Shown here piece after piece: positions 1 through 8,236 of a DNA stretch of 64,000 nt (positions are counted from its first letter, which is position 1; every line of letters begins with the position of its first letter). Source of the DNA: UBA1426 sp052034085 (GTDB lineage: Bacteria > Bacillota > Clostridia > Peptostreptococcales > Anaerovoracaceae); the NCBI GenBank assembly GCA_052034085.1, contig JBPOJA010000009.1, positions 40,680 to 104,679 on the forward strand. The letters are read 5' to 3'. Both the position numbers and the translations under genes were made by a program. A model generated the notes under the pieces. It saw only the letters and a program-made list of their open reading frames with translations. It had not been told where the DNA came from and made no database searches.

Positions 1-80
1 GAAGCAGCGATAAGCGGAATCTCTTATGTGCCGCAGCCAAGCCTGTCTCATAACCATGCGGGGCTGGCAAAGGGCAATTT
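1..80 (+). ncRNA. ffs: signal recognition particle RNA, 3' part (cut by window edge)
   Basis: The window opens inside the conserved SRP RNA core: GAAGCAGC is the end of the GGUCCGGAAGGAAGCAGC helix 8 motif, and it is followed by the GAUAAGCGG...UGUGCCGCAG continuation typical of clostridial and bacillar scRNA. The 5' half lies outside the window. Position immediately before dnaX is the usual place for this RNA in Bacillota, which supports the call. The exact 3' end is uncertain. Confidence 0.8.
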
Positions 81-128
81 CCGGTTTTCAGCTCTTTGTG
101 AAATCAAAATGCATTAGGAGAGCAAACA

Positions 129-1595
129 ATGCATCAGGCTTTGTACAGAAGGTTCAGACCGGAAACTTTTGAAGGTATTCTGGGCCAGAACCATATAGTT
201 AAAATCCTTCAGAATCAGGTGAGGACGGGCACGGTGGGCCATGCCTATCTTTTTTGTGGGACCAGAGGCACAGGAAAGACCACGACTGCGAGAGTTTTGG
301 CAAAGGGAGTCAATTGCACCGATGAATTGAAAAACCGCCCCTGCGGTATCTGTGATAATTGTGTGGCCATTAGGGACGGTGTCTTTATGGATGTCATAGA
401 AATTGATGCTGCATCCAATAACGGCGTGGAAAATATCAGGGAACTCAGAGAAAGTGTAAAGTATGCGCCGGTAAAAGGGAGGTATAAAGTTTACATAATA
501 GATGAGGTTCACATGCTGACCAAAGAAGCCTTTAATGCCCTTCTGAAGACCCTGGAGGAACCTCCTGAATATATTATGTTCATACTGGCTACAACAGAGC
601 CTTCAAAACTGCCGGCAACTGTTTTATCACGATGTATGAGGCTGGACTTTCACAGGGTTTCCGAACTTACAATAATAGAAAGCATGAAAGATATCTGCGA
701 CCAGGTTGGGGTGACCGTGGAAGAAGCAGGACTGAAACTCATAGCCGCAAACGGCGATGGCTCAGTAAGGGACAGCCTGTCCCTGCTTGATAAGTGCATT
801 GCAACGGGAGAGAGAAATATCAGCAGGAGTCAGGTGCTGGAAGCACTTGGAACCAGAGGTGAGGAAGAATTTATTCAGCTGACGGAAATGGTTCATAATG
901 GACAGCTGGGAGATGCCCTTCTTTACATAAATTCAGCTATTGCCGGGGGTATTGATGCGAGACAATTTTTAAAGGACTGGACAGCTCATTACAGAAATCT
1001 GATGCTTTTAAAATATCTGGATAAGGGCGAGGATATTCTCAATCTTTCAGAAGAAAATATATCAAGGATGAAAGGTCAAAGCCGGGAATTAACTCAGGAG
1101 GAAATCAACAAAGGCATATATACGCTGGCTGAGGCACATTCCGACGCCAGGTGGTCAGGCCAGCCAAGGATCCATCTTGAACTGGCGGCAGCCCGATTGT
1201 CAGGCACAGCAACTGAGAAAACAGCAGAACAAAAAACTACATTTCCAAAGACAGAAGTAATCAGGGAAGATGGTAACTGGGCGCAAATCTGGGAAAAGAT
1301 AGTGACGGAGGCGGAAGGAGAAAAGAAGTCGCTGTACATGCTGAAAAACGCCTGCATACCGGTTTGCTCGGAAGAAGGATGCCTTATGCTGGAAATAAGC
1401 ACACCGACTGCCGAAAGAATAGTAAAGGAAAATAAAGACCTGCTGCAGAGTCTTCTCGATAAACATTCAGATAAATCTGTCAGACTGGCTTACAAATTAT
1501 CCGACCGGGGCAATAAACCCGCAAAAGAAAAAAATGCAGAAGAGCTGGCAGAAGAAATAAGTGACCTTTTAAATATTGATGTGGAAATTGTATAG
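129..1595 (+). CDS. dnaX: DNA polymerase III subunit gamma/tau
   Basis: Clamp-loader ATPase that loads the beta sliding clamp at the replication fork. The N-terminal AAA+ domain has Walker A GTRGTGKT at residues 44-51, the zinc-binding cysteines C63, C72, C75 and C78, a DEVH Walker B box near residue 121 and the LSRC sensor/arginine-finger motif. At 488 residues it is shorter than Escherichia coli tau (643) but in the range of other clostridial proteins; the C-terminal 120 residues are charged and low in conservation. The ATG follows AGGAG at 116-120. It heads a dnaX-ybaB-recR operon just downstream of the SRP RNA. Confidence 0.97.
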   Translation: MHQALYRRFRPETFEGILGQNHIVKILQNQVRTGTVGHAYLFCGTRGTGKTTTARVLAKGVNCTDELKNRPCGICDNCVAIRDGVFMDVIEIDAASNNGVENIRELRESVKYAPVKGRYKVYIIDEVHMLTKEAFNALLKTLEEPPEYIMFILATTEPSKLPATVLSRCMRLDFHRVSELTIIESMKDICDQVGVTVEEAGLKLIAANGDGSVRDSLSLLDKCIATGERNISRSQVLEALGTRGEEEFIQLTEMVHNGQLGDALLYINSAIAGGIDARQFLKDWTAHYRNLMLLKYLDKGEDILNLSEENISRMKGQSRELTQEEINKGIYTLAEAHSDARWSGQPRIHLELAAARLSGTATEKTAEQKTTFPKTEVIREDGNWAQIWEKIVTEAEGEKKSLYMLKNACIPVCSEEGCLMLEISTPTAERIVKENKDLLQSLLDKHSDKSVRLAYKLSDRGNKPAKEKNAEELAEEISDLLNIDVEIV

Positions 1596-1604
1596 GAGGT
1601 ACAG

Positions 1605-1955
1605 ATGGGAAAAGGAATGAAGGCAGGTAAAAAAGCTAAGCCCGCGCAGGCGAATATGCAAAAGCAGATGCAACAGATGCAGATATTGCAGCAGCAGATG
1701 GATGATTTAAGAGAAGAACTCGATAAGCAGGAAATTTCCGCAACTGCAGGCGGGGGTGCGGTGACCGCCACCGTGAACGGAAAGCATGAGCTGGTCGGCC
1801 TTGTAATTCAGCCGGATGCTGTGGATTCCGATGATCTGGAAATGCTCCAGGATTTAATTATTGCGGCTGTAAACGAAGGGCACAGACAGGTGGAAGAACT
1901 GTCAGCCAGGGAAATGGAAAAACTCACCGGTGGCCTCGGCATCCCCGGACTCTAG
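1605..1955 (+). CDS. ybaB: YbaB/EbfC family nucleoid-associated protein
   Basis: Small dimeric DNA-binding protein of the YbaB/EbfC family, 116 residues. A Lys-rich N-terminus is followed by a Gln/Met-rich helix, then the conserved segment with VTATVNGKHELVGLVIQPDAV and a C-terminal helix ending in a glycine-rich tail. It begins 9 bp after dnaX with a strong AGGAGGT site and precedes recR, the standard dnaX-ybaB-recR order. The family binds DNA; a specific role here cannot be read from sequence. Confidence 0.94.
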   Translation: MGKGMKAGKKAKPAQANMQKQMQQMQILQQQMDDLREELDKQEISATAGGGAVTATVNGKHELVGLVIQPDAVDSDDLEMLQDLIIAAVNEGHRQVEELSAREMEKLTGGLGIPGL

Positions 1956-1985
1956 ACTGAATACTGAGTGAAAGCGTAAAATAAC

Positions 1986-2585
1986 ATGAAAAACTACCCT
2001 AAGCCATTAAGCAATCTGATAAATCAGCTGGCAAGGCTGCCCGGCATAGGAGGAAAGACAGCCCAGAGACTGGCTTTCTTCATTTTGTCCATGGATGAAA
2101 AGGAGGCATTGGCGCTTGCAGATGCCATAGTTGAAGGCAAAAAAACTATGAAATACTGCAGTATATGCGGTAACCTGACAGATGAAAACCCATGCAGAAT
2201 CTGCACCGATGCCGGCAGAAATCAAAAAGTGGTCTGCGTGGTGGAAAGCGCCAGAGATGTAGGCTCCATGGAAAGAATCAAGGAATACAATGGTTTATAC
2301 CATGTGCTTCATGGCGTAATTTCACCCATGGAAGGCATCGGCCCTGAAGACATAAACCTGAAATCCCTTATTACCAGGCTTCGCGAAAACGATATCGAAG
2401 AGCTGATACTTGCCACCAATCCCAATATCGAGGGAGAAGCCACTGCCATGTACATAGCCAGGCTGGTAAAGCCTTCAGGCATTAAAGTAAGCCGTATCGC
2501 TCACGGGATCCCTGTGGGGGGAGATCTGGAGTATGCAGATGAGATTACTTTGTTGAAGGCTATGGAAGGAAGAAGGGAATTGTAG
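1986..2585 (+). CDS. recR: recombination mediator RecR
   Basis: RecFOR pathway protein that helps load RecA on gapped DNA. The 199 residues show the N-terminal helix-hairpin-helix (LPGIGGKTAQRLAF), a C4 zinc finger (CSICGNLTDENPCRIC), a Toprim domain beginning VVCVVESARD and the C-terminal GIPVGGDLEYADEITL motif. Length is the family norm. It is the third gene of the dnaX operon and is followed by a strong intrinsic terminator. No clear Shine-Dalgarno precedes the ATG, so it may depend on coupling to ybaB. Confidence 0.97.
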   Translation: MKNYPKPLSNLINQLARLPGIGGKTAQRLAFFILSMDEKEALALADAIVEGKKTMKYCSICGNLTDENPCRICTDAGRNQKVVCVVESARDVGSMERIKEYNGLYHVLHGVISPMEGIGPEDINLKSLITRLRENDIEELILATNPNIEGEATAMYIARLVKPSGIKVSRIAHGIPVGGDLEYADEITLLKAMEGRREL

Positions 2586-2619
2586 CAAAGTAATAACATG
2601 CCAATAGCAAAAACGTAGT

Positions 2620-2668
2620 TGCCAGTTATCTGAAAATTAGCTAATATTAGATAACTGGCATTTTATAA
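2620..2668 (+). terminator. intrinsic terminator after recR
   Basis: A perfect 12-bp stem, TGCCAGTTATCT (2620-2631) with AGATAACTGGCA (2649-2660), extended inside by ATTAG/CTAAT and followed by TTTTATAATTT. It closes the dnaX-ybaB-recR operon. Confidence 0.85.
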
Positions 2669-2728
2669 TTTATTTATTACATGTAGCCGGTAATCTAAGC
2701 GATACTCTTTCGCAAAGGAGGTAGTGTT

Positions 2729-4231
2729 TTGGGTACAGAAGTAATTGTAAAAATGCATTTTCTGGACTGGATAGTTATCGCCTTGTATGTGGCAATGATA
2801 TTGGGTGTAGGATATTATTTTTCCAAGAAATCCCAGGGTTTTGATGACTATTTCATGGCAGGAAGAGACCTGAATGCGCCTTTGTTAGTAGGAACTCTGG
2901 TCTCCACATTCTACGGCCTGGATACACTTTTCGGAAATTCGGAAATCGGATTCTTTGAAGGTATTTCAGGCTTCTTTGCTTATGGACTTCCATACACAGG
3001 TCTGTATGCAATAATGGCATTTATGTCTCCTTATTTCAGAGAAAAATTCCCCGATGGCACAACAATGCAGGAAATAACATTCAGAAAGTATGGCAAAACC
3101 GCAGGAATCGTATCATCGATAGCTTCATTCCTGTATTCCACCAACACCATGGAAATGATGGGTATAGGCTTTATGTTAAGGCTAATTACGGGAATGCCCT
3201 ACTGGCTTGGTGTCCTGATTGGAGCTATTTTCATAACAGCCTTTACCTGGATGGGTGGCTTGTGGGCTGTTACCATGACCGACTTCATACAGTTTGTCAT
3301 AATGATGATGACCGTAGGGTTGGCACTTATTATAGGCTGGAATATGATTGGGGGCTATGAGAATATTGTTATAGGTCTCCAGGAGTTTGTGGGAGAAGAT
3401 TCAGAATACTACTTTACTGTGAGTGCGGGATATTTAACTCCATGGACATTGTTTGCTTATTCGCTGACTGCATTTTCGGTACTTGCAGAACCAGCCTTCT
3501 TCCAAAGGATATTTGCCTCTTCAGGCCCTCACGAAATCAGAAGAGCTTTCACTGCAGGTATTCCCATGTGGCTGTCTTATGACTGGATTGTCGCATTCCT
3601 GGGTATAATGGGTGCGGCAGCAGTAGGGCTTCAGATTATTCCCGAGGATATAGCGGCCAACGAGGCCCTGTTCGCAATTGCAGGTCAGTACTTGCCCGCC
3701 GGGGTTTTGGGATTGTTCATTGCCGGAGTTTTTTCAGCAGCCATGTCTACTGCAGACTCCTATTTCCTGGTGGCCGGCGGTGTTGTAGGATTTGATATTT
3801 ATAAAGGTGTAATCAATCCGGAAGCAGACCAGAAGCAGACTGAAAGAATGACTAAGATCGGAGTCCTTATTTCTGCGTCACTTTCGCTTGCCCTGGCATT
3901 CGGCTTTGAAAGAATAATGGAAGTCTGGGTCTTCCAGGCAACCATCATTATTACCACTTGCATTATCCCGGTATATTTTGGCACCTTCTCCAAGAAGCCT
4001 CCCAAGAAGATAGCGGGAACCGTTGCCACTGTATTTGGTTTCTTCGCATCCATTATCTGGTATATATGGACCAACTTTTTCGGAACATACATAGAGGATA
4101 TGGATATTTACGTTATTAAAATCGGTGAAATGGAACTCTGGCAGGAATACGGCATACTTATCATTACGCCGATAGTCTTTATTCTTTACATGATCTTCAA
4201 TGCCATTGGCAAAGAGACTGCAGAAGAATAG
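2729..4231 (+). CDS. sodium:solute symporter (SSS family), copy 1
   Basis: Multi-span cation-coupled transporter of the SSS/PutP-PanF superfamily, 500 residues with about 13 hydrophobic segments. The N-terminal GFDDYFMAGRDLNAPLL stretch is the family signature region, and STADSYFLVAGGVVGFDIYK matches the conserved sodium-site part of helix 8. The start is TTG, preceded by AAGGAGGT at 2715-2722. The substrate cannot be assigned: SSS members carry sugars, amino acids, vitamins and monocarboxylates. It is followed 18 bp later by a micropeptide gene, and the whole unit is repeated at 4466-6122 with very high protein identity. Confidence 0.92.
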   Translation: MGTEVIVKMHFLDWIVIALYVAMILGVGYYFSKKSQGFDDYFMAGRDLNAPLLVGTLVSTFYGLDTLFGNSEIGFFEGISGFFAYGLPYTGLYAIMAFMSPYFREKFPDGTTMQEITFRKYGKTAGIVSSIASFLYSTNTMEMMGIGFMLRLITGMPYWLGVLIGAIFITAFTWMGGLWAVTMTDFIQFVIMMMTVGLALIIGWNMIGGYENIVIGLQEFVGEDSEYYFTVSAGYLTPWTLFAYSLTAFSVLAEPAFFQRIFASSGPHEIRRAFTAGIPMWLSYDWIVAFLGIMGAAAVGLQIIPEDIAANEALFAIAGQYLPAGVLGLFIAGVFSAAMSTADSYFLVAGGVVGFDIYKGVINPEADQKQTERMTKIGVLISASLSLALAFGFERIMEVWVFQATIIITTCIIPVYFGTFSKKPPKKIAGTVATVFGFFASIIWYIWTNFFGTYIEDMDIYVIKIGEMELWQEYGILIITPIVFILYMIFNAIGKETAEE

Positions 4232-4249
4232 GAAAGGAGCTGAACTGAT

Positions 4250-4387
4250 ATGATTTGGGATTCCGTTTGGGATATAGGATGTAATGTATTTGGTTTCATC
4301 GCCATAATTGGACCTCTCATGCTGGTTGGCTGGTATTTCAAAGCCGCAAAAGAGAAGTTCAGAAAGCTCCACGAAAGAGACCGGTAG
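4250..4387 (+). CDS. symporter-associated small membrane protein, copy 1
   Basis: A 45-residue protein starting MIWDSVWDIG, with one hydrophobic segment (about residues 13-30, GFIAIIGPLMLVGWYF) and a basic C-terminal tail (KAAKEKFRKLHERDR). The ATG follows GGAAAGGAGC at a good spacing. A nearly identical protein follows the second symporter, so the reading frame is conserved and real. By analogy with other short partners of SSS transporters it is probably a one-span accessory subunit; that role is inferred from pairing only. Confidence 0.85.
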   Translation: MIWDSVWDIGCNVFGFIAIIGPLMLVGWYFKAAKEKFRKLHERDR

Positions 4388-4399
4388 ATTGTCGGAATC

Positions 4400-4426
4400 A
4401 GCCTCCTTGAGATTTTCAAGGAGGCT
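4400..4426 (+). terminator. hairpin between the two symporter units
   Basis: Perfect 11-bp stem AGCCTCCTTGA (4400-4410) and TCAAGGAGGCT (4416-4426) with a 5-base loop. The following sequence is T-rich but interrupted (TAAGTTATATT), so it may be a weak terminator or an mRNA end-stabilising hairpin that sets different levels of the two units. Confidence 0.5.
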
Positions 4427-4465
4427 TAAGTTATATTAATTTCAAATTTTTAAAGGAGGGATAGC

Positions 4466-5974
4466 TTGAGTACGGATGTAATTGTTAAGTTGCATGCGGC
4501 TGACTGGGTGGTAATTGCTTTATACGTTGGAATGATTCTATATGTGGGTTACTATTTTTCAAAAAAATCCCAGGGCTTCGACGACTATTTTATGGCAGGA
4601 AGGGATTTAAATGCCCCCTTGCTGGTAGGAACACTGGTTTCTACATTTTACGGCCTGGATACACTTTTCGGGGACTCCGAAGTAGGCTTCTTCGAAGGTA
4701 TATCAGGTTTCTTTGCGTATGGACTCCCTTATACGGTTCTGTATGCGCTGATGGCGTTTCTGTCACCCTATATAAGGGATAAGTTCCCCGATGGAACAAC
4801 AATGCAGGAAATTACTTTCAAAAAGTATGGTAAAACCGCCGGTGTCATATCGTCCATAGCGGCTTTTATGTACTCCACTAACACTATGGAAATGATGGGA
4901 ATAGGTTTCCTGCTCAGGCTTGTAACAGGCATGCCTTTCGTGGTTGGTACGATTATCGGTGCAGTTTTTGTCACCGGATTCACATGGCTGGGTGGACTCT
5001 GGGCCGTTACAATTACGGACTTTATCCAGTTTGTAATTATGCTGGCAACCGCGGGCATAGCTCTGATAGTTGGTTGGAACATGATAGGTGGATATGAAAA
5101 TATCATGGTTGGCCTGGAAGCCTTCGTTGGCGAAGATGCCGAGTATTACTTCACAATGGACGCAGGATATCTGACACCATGGACTTTGTTCGCCTATTCA
5201 GTTACGGCATTTTCAGTATTGGCAGAACCGGCATTCTTCCAGAGAATTTTTGCATCTTCAGGTCCCAAGGAAATCAGAAAGGCTTTCGGTGCCGGGATTC
5301 CCATGTGGCTTGCTTACGACTGGATAGTATGCTTTATAGGAATCATGGGAGCCGCTGCCATTGGATTAGAAATCATACCTGATGACATTGTTGCAAACGA
5401 GGCTCTGTTCGCAATAGCCGGACAGTATCTGCCGGCAGGTGTTTTAGGTTTATTTATAGCAGGTGTATTTTCAGCGGCTATGTCCACTGCAGACTCATAT
5501 TTCCTGGTAGCAGGCGGTGTAATCGGCTATGATATTTATAAAGGTGTTATCAAACCTGATGCCACCATGGAGCAAACTGAGAGAATGACCAAGATAGGAG
5601 TAATCATTTCTGCAGCATTATCGCTCTTCCTGGCTTTCTTCTTTGACAGAATAATGGAAGTTTGGGTGTTCCAGGCTACAATGATTATCACAACTTGTAT
5701 TATACCGGTTTATTTTGGAACTTTTTCAAAGAAAGCTCCAAAGATGATAGCAGGAACGGTTGCAACGGCCTTTGGGTTCTTCTCGTCAATCATCTGGTAT
5801 ATATGGACCAACTTTTTCGGTACATATATAGAAGATATGGATATTTATGTAATCAAAATTGGGGAAGTTGAACTCTGGCAGGAGTATGGTATACTGATTA
5901 TCACACCCATTGTCTTTATTCTTTACTTAGTTTTCAATAAGCTTGGCACCAAAGTGGCAGAGGAGGTGGAGTAG
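4466..5974 (+). CDS. sodium:solute symporter (SSS family), copy 2
   Basis: A 502-residue paralogue of the upstream symporter, colinear throughout and nearly identical in the GFDDYFMAGRDLNAPLL and STADSYFLVAGGV regions. It also starts with TTG, behind AAAGGAGGG. Differences cluster in the N-terminal helix (YVGMILYV versus YVAMILGV) and scattered membrane positions such as the helix after TGMP (FVVGTIIGAVFVTGFTWLG versus YWLGVLIGAIFITAFTWMG), which could alter substrate preference. Synonymous positions differ widely, so this is not a fresh duplication. Its stop is one base before the start of the second micropeptide. Confidence 0.92.
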   Translation: MSTDVIVKLHAADWVVIALYVGMILYVGYYFSKKSQGFDDYFMAGRDLNAPLLVGTLVSTFYGLDTLFGDSEVGFFEGISGFFAYGLPYTVLYALMAFLSPYIRDKFPDGTTMQEITFKKYGKTAGVISSIAAFMYSTNTMEMMGIGFLLRLVTGMPFVVGTIIGAVFVTGFTWLGGLWAVTITDFIQFVIMLATAGIALIVGWNMIGGYENIMVGLEAFVGEDAEYYFTMDAGYLTPWTLFAYSVTAFSVLAEPAFFQRIFASSGPKEIRKAFGAGIPMWLAYDWIVCFIGIMGAAAIGLEIIPDDIVANEALFAIAGQYLPAGVLGLFIAGVFSAAMSTADSYFLVAGGVIGYDIYKGVIKPDATMEQTERMTKIGVIISAALSLFLAFFFDRIMEVWVFQATMIITTCIIPVYFGTFSKKAPKMIAGTVATAFGFFSSIIWYIWTNFFGTYIEDMDIYVIKIGEVELWQEYGILIITPIVFILYLVFNKLGTKVAEEVE

Positions 5975-5975
5975 G

Positions 5976-6122
5976 ATGATCTGGGATACGGTATGGGATG
6001 CAGGCTGCAACATATTTGGATTAGTTGCTATCATAGGACCTCTGATGCTGGTGGGCTGGTATTTCAAGGCTGCCAAGGAGAAATTCAGAAAACTGCACGA
6101 GAGAGATCAGGAATCAAAATAA
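5976..6122 (+). CDS. symporter-associated small membrane protein, copy 2
   Basis: A 48-residue protein starting MIWDTVWDAG, matching the first copy at nearly every position and extended by ESK. It has one membrane segment (FGLVAIIGPLMLVGWYF) and a basic tail. The ATG lies 1 bp after the symporter stop with AGGAGGTGGAG just upstream, so translation is probably coupled. Conserved Trp, Asp and Cys (W3, D4, W7, D8, C11) in the short extracytoplasmic or interfacial N-terminus suggest a specific contact with the transporter. Confidence 0.85.
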   Translation: MIWDTVWDAGCNIFGLVAIIGPLMLVGWYFKAAKEKFRKLHERDQESK

Positions 6123-6175
6123 TCATTGGCATATCGTAAGATTTGCAGCAAAAGATTGACAATTGCGAGAATTAC

Positions 6176-6203
6176 AAAGCAGTGAGCACTGGCTCACTGC
6201 TTT
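6176..6203 (+). terminator. terminator-like hairpin after symporter unit 2
   Basis: Perfect 12-bp stem AAAGCAGTGAGC (6176-6187) and GCTCACTGCTTT (6192-6203), 4-base loop. The T tract is short (TTTGCTCTT) and merges into the uvrB promoter. Confidence 0.6.
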
Positions 6204-6207
6204 GCTC

Positions 6208-6236
6208 TTGATTATTGGGAGCAACAAATATAGTAT
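6208..6236 (+). promoter_or_regulatory. candidate sigma-A promoter for uvrBA
   Basis: TTGATT (6208-6213), a 17-bp spacer, then TAGTAT (6231-6236). The transcript would start near 6243, downstream of the most upstream TTG at 6215, which supports the shorter uvrB start at 6269. No LexA box (GAAC-N4-GTTC) is visible here. Confidence 0.5.
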
Positions 6237-6268
6237 GGATTATATCAATTGAGTATGGAGAGTCATTT

Positions 6269-8236
6269 TTGTTTAAGATAGTATCAGATTACAAATTAAC
6301 GGGGGATCAGCCCCAGGCCGTGGATGAGCTCAGCCTGGGCATTTTAAACGGAGAGAAGCATCAGACTCTTTTGGGAGTGACGGGATCCGGAAAAACTTTT
6401 ACTATGGCCAACGTAATAGAGAGAGTGCAGAAGCCCACTCTGGTCATTTCCCATAATAAAACATTGGCAGCCCAGCTTTGTGGTGAATTTAAGGAGTTTT
6501 TTCCAGACAATGCAGTGGAATATTTCGTAAGCTATTATGATTATTATCAGCCCGAGGCCTATGTGCCCGCCACTGATCTGTACATAGAAAAAGACTCCGA
6601 TATAAACGATGAAATAGATAAATTAAGGCATTCTGCCACCGCAGCCCTTTCGGAAAGAAGAGACGTCATTATTGTTGCCAGCGTTTCCTGCATTTACGGA
6701 CTGGGCAGCCCCGTGGACTATGAAAACCAGGTAATATCACTGCGGCCGGGCATGGAAAAAGAGCGCTATGAATTATTAAGAAAACTGGTGGATATCCAGT
6801 ACACCAGAAACGATATAGCCTTTGCCAGGGGCAATTTCAGAGTGAGGGGAGATACCATTGATATTTACCCGGCAGGTGCGGAGCGGGCCGTCAGAGTTGA
6901 AATGTTCGGTGACGAAGTTGAAAAAATCAAGGAAATTAATCCCATAACCGGGGAGATTACGGGACTGCGAAATCACGTTTCAATTTTCCCGGCTTCCCAT
7001 TATGTTACTTCCAAAGAAAATATGGAAAGAGCCATAGAGGACATAGAAGCAGAGCTGGGTGAAAGGGTCAAATGGTTCGCTGATCAGGGCAAGCTGGTGG
7101 AGGCGCAACGGCTGGAGCAAAGAACCAGATACGATATAGAAATGATGCGGGAAGTCGGCAGCTGCAAGGGAATAGAAAACTATTCCAGGCATATCAACGG
7201 CCTGGCTCCCGGAGCAAAACCCTACACTCTAATCGATTATTTCCCCAAAGACTTTCTGATAATAATAGACGAATCCCATGTAATGCTGCCCCAGCTGCGG
7301 GGAATGTGGGCTGGAGACAGATCCAGGAAGATGAATCTGGTGGATTACGGTTTCCGACTGCCGTCGGCATTGGATAACAGGCCTCTGTCTTTCAAGGAAT
7401 TTGAAAGCATGGTAAACCAGATTGTTTATGTGAGCGCAACTCCTGCTGAATATGAGAAAGAAAAAAGCGGCGGTAAAATAACTCAGCAGATTATCCGGCC
7501 AACAGGCCTGCTGGATCCGGAAATCTATGTGAGACCCACTGAAGGCCAGATAGATGACCTGATAGGTGAAATTAATCAGGTGGTCGATAAAGGCGAAAGA
7601 GTTCTGGTAACTACTCTGACCAAAAAAATGGCAGAAAGTCTGACTGGTTACCTGCGAAATGTGGGTATAAAAGTAAGATATCTTCACTCAGAGGTAGAAA
7701 CCCTTGAAAGAATGGAAATCATCAGGGATCTGCGCCTGGGTGTTTTCCATGTGCTGGTTGGAATCAACCTCCTCCGGGAGGGGCTGGATCTGCCCGAAGT
7801 TTCACTTGTGGCTATTCTTGATGCAGACAAGGAAGGCTTCCTCAGAACGGAAACTTCCCTGATACAGACATGCGGGCGTGCGGCCAGGAACATTTCGGGC
7901 AGGGTGATAATGTATGCCGATGAAATCAGCCCTGCCATGGAAAAGGCCATGGCGGAAACGGAAAGAAGGCGCAGTATACAGGCCGCCTACAATAAAGAGC
8001 ATGGTATTACGCCCAGAACCATAGAAAAATCCATAAGGGACATAATTGAAGCAACCAAGGCCATGGAAGCCGGGGATGATTATTATCTGGGCAAGAGTCC
8101 TTTGGAGCTTACAAAGAAGGAACTGGCCGATTATATAAAACATCTTGAAAAAGAGATGCGGCAGGCAGCTGCAGACCTGCAGTTTGAAAGAGCCGCCCTG
8201 TTGCGCGACAGGCTGTTTGACTTAAAAGGAGTATAG
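6269..8236 (+). CDS. uvrB: excinuclease ABC subunit UvrB
   Basis: Helicase-like damage-verification subunit of nucleotide excision repair. From the chosen start it reads MFKIVSDYKLTGDQPQAV, Walker A GVTGSGKT at 36-43, the damage-probing beta-hairpin region with YYDYYQPEAYVP, a DESH Walker B box, helicase motifs LREGLDLPEV and QTCGRAARN, and a C-terminal UVR domain that contacts UvrC. The frame is open back to a TTG at 6215, but family N-termini begin at this point, GGAGAG (6257-6262) sits 6 bp before the TTG at 6269, and the candidate promoter lies inside the longer version. Length of 655 residues is normal. Confidence 0.96.
   Translation: MFKIVSDYKLTGDQPQAVDELSLGILNGEKHQTLLGVTGSGKTFTMANVIERVQKPTLVISHNKTLAAQLCGEFKEFFPDNAVEYFVSYYDYYQPEAYVPATDLYIEKDSDINDEIDKLRHSATAALSERRDVIIVASVSCIYGLGSPVDYENQVISLRPGMEKERYELLRKLVDIQYTRNDIAFARGNFRVRGDTIDIYPAGAERAVRVEMFGDEVEKIKEINPITGEITGLRNHVSIFPASHYVTSKENMERAIEDIEAELGERVKWFADQGKLVEAQRLEQRTRYDIEMMREVGSCKGIENYSRHINGLAPGAKPYTLIDYFPKDFLIIIDESHVMLPQLRGMWAGDRSRKMNLVDYGFRLPSALDNRPLSFKEFESMVNQIVYVSATPAEYEKEKSGGKITQQIIRPTGLLDPEIYVRPTEGQIDDLIGEINQVVDKGERVLVTTLTKKMAESLTGYLRNVGIKVRYLHSEVETLERMEIIRDLRLGVFHVLVGINLLREGLDLPEVSLVAILDADKEGFLRTETSLIQTCGRAARNISGRVIMYADEISPAMEKAMAETERRRSIQAAYNKEHGITPRTIEKSIRDIIEATKAMEAGDDYYLGKSPLELTKKELADYIKHLEKEMRQAAADLQFERAALLRDRLFDLKGV

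Noticed and set aside
1519..1535. Slippery A-run in dnaX (GAAAAAAATG) that might produce a short gamma form by frameshifting
   Set aside because: It lies near the end of the gene, no pausing hairpin is visible and the shift would remove only about 20 residues.
6123..6268. LexA box upstream of uvrBA
   Set aside because: No GAAC-N4-GTTC match on either strand; the strong dyad there is a terminator-like hairpin of a different sequence.
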